This document shows, one piece after another, positions 32,697 through 34,642 of a stretch of DNA of 34,642 nt. A model generated the notes under the pieces. The model saw only the letters and a program-made list of their open reading frames with translations. It did not search any database and was not told the origin of the DNA. The DNA comes from an uncultured Alphaproteobacteria bacterium (GTDB lineage Bacteria; Pseudomonadota; Alphaproteobacteria; HIMB59; GCA-002718135). Location of the stretch: positions 1 to 34,642 of the forward strand of contig CACFXU010000011.1 of assembly GCA_902570155.1 (NCBI GenBank), in the 5' to 3' direction. Within the stretch, counting starts at the first letter, position 1, and the number at the start of each line of letters is the position of its first letter. A program made the position numbers and the translations under genes.

Positions 32697-33071
32697 ATGT
32701 TTGCTTTTATTACAATTGGGACAAATAATTTAAAAAAATCATCTGCATTTTATAATAAAATTTTAAAACCTCTAAAAATTAAAAAAGTTTTATCTCATAA
32801 TCGATATTATGGTTATGCTAAAAAAGAAACTCCTAAAAAAATAGAATTATACTTGATTAAACCTCATAACAAAAAAAAAGCAACCATAGGAAATGGTACA
32901 ATGATTACTTTTAAAGCTAATTCTAAAAAAACTGTTAATGAATTTTATAAAATTGGAATTAGTCTTGGAGCAAAAGATGAAGGAATACCTGGGCCCAGAC
33001 ATGGTAAAGATTATTATGCATATTTAAGGGATTTAGATGGCAACAAGATTTGTATTTTTAAAAAAATTTGA
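32697..33071 (+). CDS. VOC-superfamily (glyoxalase/dioxygenase fold) protein
   Basis: A 124-residue single VOC domain, made of two beta-alpha-beta-beta-beta units. The start FAFITIGTNNLKKSSAFYNKIL and the end GKDYYAYLRDLDGNKICIFKK are typical of the family; the terminal Glu metal ligand (usually near xxEx at the end) is not obvious, so metal binding is uncertain. Members include glyoxalase-like lyases and resistance proteins; no specific activity can be assigned. It directly follows the 3' tRNA half and is convergent with nadK, 2 bases apart. Confidence 0.85.
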   Translation: MFAFITIGTNNLKKSSAFYNKILKPLKIKKVLSHNRYYGYAKKETPKKIELYLIKPHNKKKATIGNGTMITFKANSKKTVNEFYKIGISLGAKDEGIPGPRHGKDYYAYLRDLDGNKICIFKKI

Positions 33072-33073
33072 TC

Positions 33074-33832
33074 TTAAAAATTAAATTGTTCATTCAAAAT
33101 TTTATCTTCAATAGAGTGTTTACTATCGAACAATACAGTGCATTTATTTTCATCTGAAGATACAATATTGACTCTGCTAATATCTCTAAACTCAACATTA
33201 TCTGCAGTTACGCTAGATGAGCGTTCATCATAATTTAACACTTCAAAATCAATTTTACTAATTTCAGATAAAAGAGCACCTCTCCATCTCCTTGGTCTAA
33301 AGGCACTGATTGGAGTTAATGCAAGTATATTTGAGTCTAAAGGTAGAATACTACCATGTGCTGATAGATTGTAAGCTGTACTTCCAGCTGATGTAGATAA
33401 CAAAACGCCATCACATATCAATTCTTCCATTTTTACTTTCTCATTTATTTTGATTTTAATTTTTGATGCCAAATGAGTCTGCCTCATAAGAGAAACTTCA
33501 TTATATGCATATGCCTCAAAGATTTCATTATTAACACTTTGTGCCGTCATTTTTAATGGTTTAAAAGTAGATTTTTTAGCATTGGTAATCATGTCATTTA
33601 AATTTTCATTACTAAGATTATTCATTAAAAAACCAATTGAACCAAAGTTTATTCCAAAAAATGGTTTGTTTAGTTTATTAAAATTATGAAGTGATTTTAA
33701 AAGTAATCCATCTCCTCCAATTGGAATAATGTAATCGGCATCTTCCACAGAATTTTGTCCAAATAATTCTATTAGTTTTTTTTCTGTATTTTTTGCCTCA
33801 GGATTAATTGATGATAAAAAATGAAATTTCAT
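33074..33832 (-). CDS. nadK: NAD kinase
   Basis: A 252-residue enzyme that phosphorylates NAD to NADP with ATP or polyphosphate. The GGDG motif lies at 39-42 (IPIGGDGLLLKSLH), followed by FFGINFGSIGFLMN, and the NAD-binding STSAGSTAYNLSAHGSILP stretch is intact. The length is that of the shorter alphaproteobacterial form. Its ATG shares one base with the stop of the upstream moaA gene (TAATG), so the two are translationally coupled. Confidence 0.95.
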   Translation of the reverse strand: MKFHFLSSINPEAKNTEKKLIELFGQNSVEDADYIIPIGGDGLLLKSLHNFNKLNKPFFGINFGSIGFLMNNLSNENLNDMITNAKKSTFKPLKMTAQSVNNEIFEAYAYNEVSLMRQTHLASKIKIKINEKVKMEELICDGVLLSTSAGSTAYNLSAHGSILPLDSNILALTPISAFRPRRWRGALLSEISKIDFEVLNYDERSSSVTADNVEFRDISRVNIVSSDENKCTVLFDSKHSIEDKILNEQFNF

Positions 33833-34642
33833 TATCCACCTGTTACGTTCATATGTCTTTTCATATATTTGTTAATTTTTTCTCCAATCATAAAATCATG
33901 TTGTTTAGGTTTAATATTAAGAGCAAACTTAATTTTTTCTTTTATAAAATCATCACTATAATCTTTTCTCATTATTTCTCTAAAATCAACAAAGTCATTC
34001 TGACCAAGGCACATGAAAAGTTTACCAGTGCTCGATATTCTTACTCTATTGCAAGAGGCACAAAAATTATTTGTTAAAGGACTTATAAACCCAATTTTAT
34101 TAGAAACTAAATCACTAGTATAAAATCTTGCTGGACCTCCAGTACTATAATCAATTTTAGAAAAATTATATATTTTGTCTAGTTTTGAAAAAGTATCAGA
34201 TAATGAGATAAACTGATATTCTCTTGATATATCTGTTTCTTCCATTGGCATTACTTCGATAAATGTAAGATCAATTTTTTTATTGCTAGTCCAATTTATT
34301 AATTCTTCAATTTCATTTTCATTAAAATCTTTAATTACTACAGTATTAATTTTAATTTTTATGTTGTTATCAAGTGCTTCATTAATTCCATCAAAAACTT
34401 TTTCAATATTTCCAAATCTTGTTATTTTATTATATTTTTCAGGATTAATTGTATCTAGAGAAATATTAATCCTATTAATACCATTTAGTTTCAGTAGTTT
34501 GGCAAATTTTTTTAATAATGTACCATTTGTTGTTAGTGTTATTTCCTTTAGATTTGTTTTTTCTTTTTTGGTATTAAGTTTTTCAATTAATTTTATAATA
34601 TCATTTCTTACCAAAGGCTCACCCCCTGTTAATCTAATTTTT
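33832..34642 (-). CDS. moaA: GTP 3',8-cyclase MoaA, C-terminal part (cut by window edge)
   Basis: A radical-SAM enzyme that starts molybdenum cofactor synthesis by rearranging GTP. The open frame runs past the window end; the visible part begins KIRLTGGEPLVRND, so the N-terminal CxxxCxxC cluster is outside. Visible are TLTTNGTLL, INISLDT, FIEVMPM, and the second 4Fe-4S ligand set CASCNRVRISSTGKLFMC near the C-terminus. It ends in the GG pair typical of MoaA. About 270 of the usual 325-340 residues are present. It overlaps nadK by one base. Confidence 0.95.
   Translation of the reverse strand, partial: KIRLTGGEPLVRNDIIKLIEKLNTKKEKTNLKEITLTTNGTLLKKFAKLLKLNGINRINISLDTINPEKYNKITRFGNIEKVFDGINEALDNNIKIKINTVVIKDFNENEIEELINWTSNKKIDLTFIEVMPMEETDISREYQFISLSDTFSKLDKIYNFSKIDYSTGGPARFYTSDLVSNKIGFISPLTNNFCASCNRVRISSTGKLFMCLGQNDFVDFREIMRKDYSDDFIKEKIKFALNIKPKQHDFMIGEKINKYMKRHMNVTGG

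Noticed and set aside
1-34642. CRISPR array, rRNA operon, insertion sequence, prophage genes
   Set aside because: No regularly spaced identical repeats, rRNA motifs, transposase, integrase or phage structural genes were seen anywhere in the window; the only element signs are at the tRNA-Leu locus.

Overview
The window is AT-rich throughout (roughly 30% GC by eye), densely packed, with overlapping or back-to-back genes and few leader sequences. Gene families (full-length Sua5, class II DAHP synthase, ScfR-type regulator, BolA/Grx4 pair, CimA, short NadE) and gene style suggest a streamlined marine alphaproteobacterium, SAR11/HIMB59-like. That placement is inference; no rRNA is present to fix it.

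Layout. (1) 16-2399: a short-chain dehydrogenase and a choline-dehydrogenase-like GMC flavoprotein in translationally coupled order. (2) 2420-4147: a 59-residue small ORF diverging from an XRE/ScfR-type regulator, with a near-identical tandem TTTGTAAA operator touching each start codon. (3) 4148-8059: carnitine degradation (BKACE cleavage enzyme, L-carnitine dehydrogenase, an MDR reductase, a diverging hotdog thioesterase) plus an HD-domain protein with the full ligand set of PhnZ/TmpB-type diiron oxygenases. (4) 8073-16519: agmatine and putrescine use: agmatine deiminase, N-carbamoylputrescine amidase, the four-gene PotFGHI putrescine importer, gamma-glutamylputrescine synthetase (frameshifted in an A9 run) and gamma-glutamylputrescine oxidase. 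Blocks 3 and 4 form a scavenging region for quaternary amines and polyamines as carbon and nitrogen sources. (5) 16520-30356: housekeeping: sua5, an orphan parA, glmU, class II DAHP synthase, nadE, gltX, cimA, trmJ-like, rpsD, then on the minus strand map-purB-bolA-grxD-rarD, and a CinA-domain protein. (6) 30373-32685: the unusual part, described below. (7) 32697-end: a VOC protein, nadK and the C-terminal part of moaA, cut by the window edge.

The tRNA-Leu(UAA) locus. A 5' tRNA half (30373-30410) and a matching 3' half (32635-32685) together make a perfect intronless tRNA-Leu(UAA). They share the 7-base anticodon loop CTTAAAA, and 2228 bp is inserted exactly there. The insert carries a complete replacement tRNA-Leu(UAA) (30610-30888) that is interrupted at the same anticodon position by a 194-nt group I intron. 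It also carries a small lipoprotein gene, a diverging secreted trypsin-like protease with MORN-like repeats, and phased GTCGCAATA repeats near its right end with an inverted copy near its left end. No recombinase is encoded, so it looks like a non-autonomous or decayed tRNA-targeting integrative element. A testable idea is that the intron hides the replacement tRNA from the element's own integrase, because the intron splits the attachment core.
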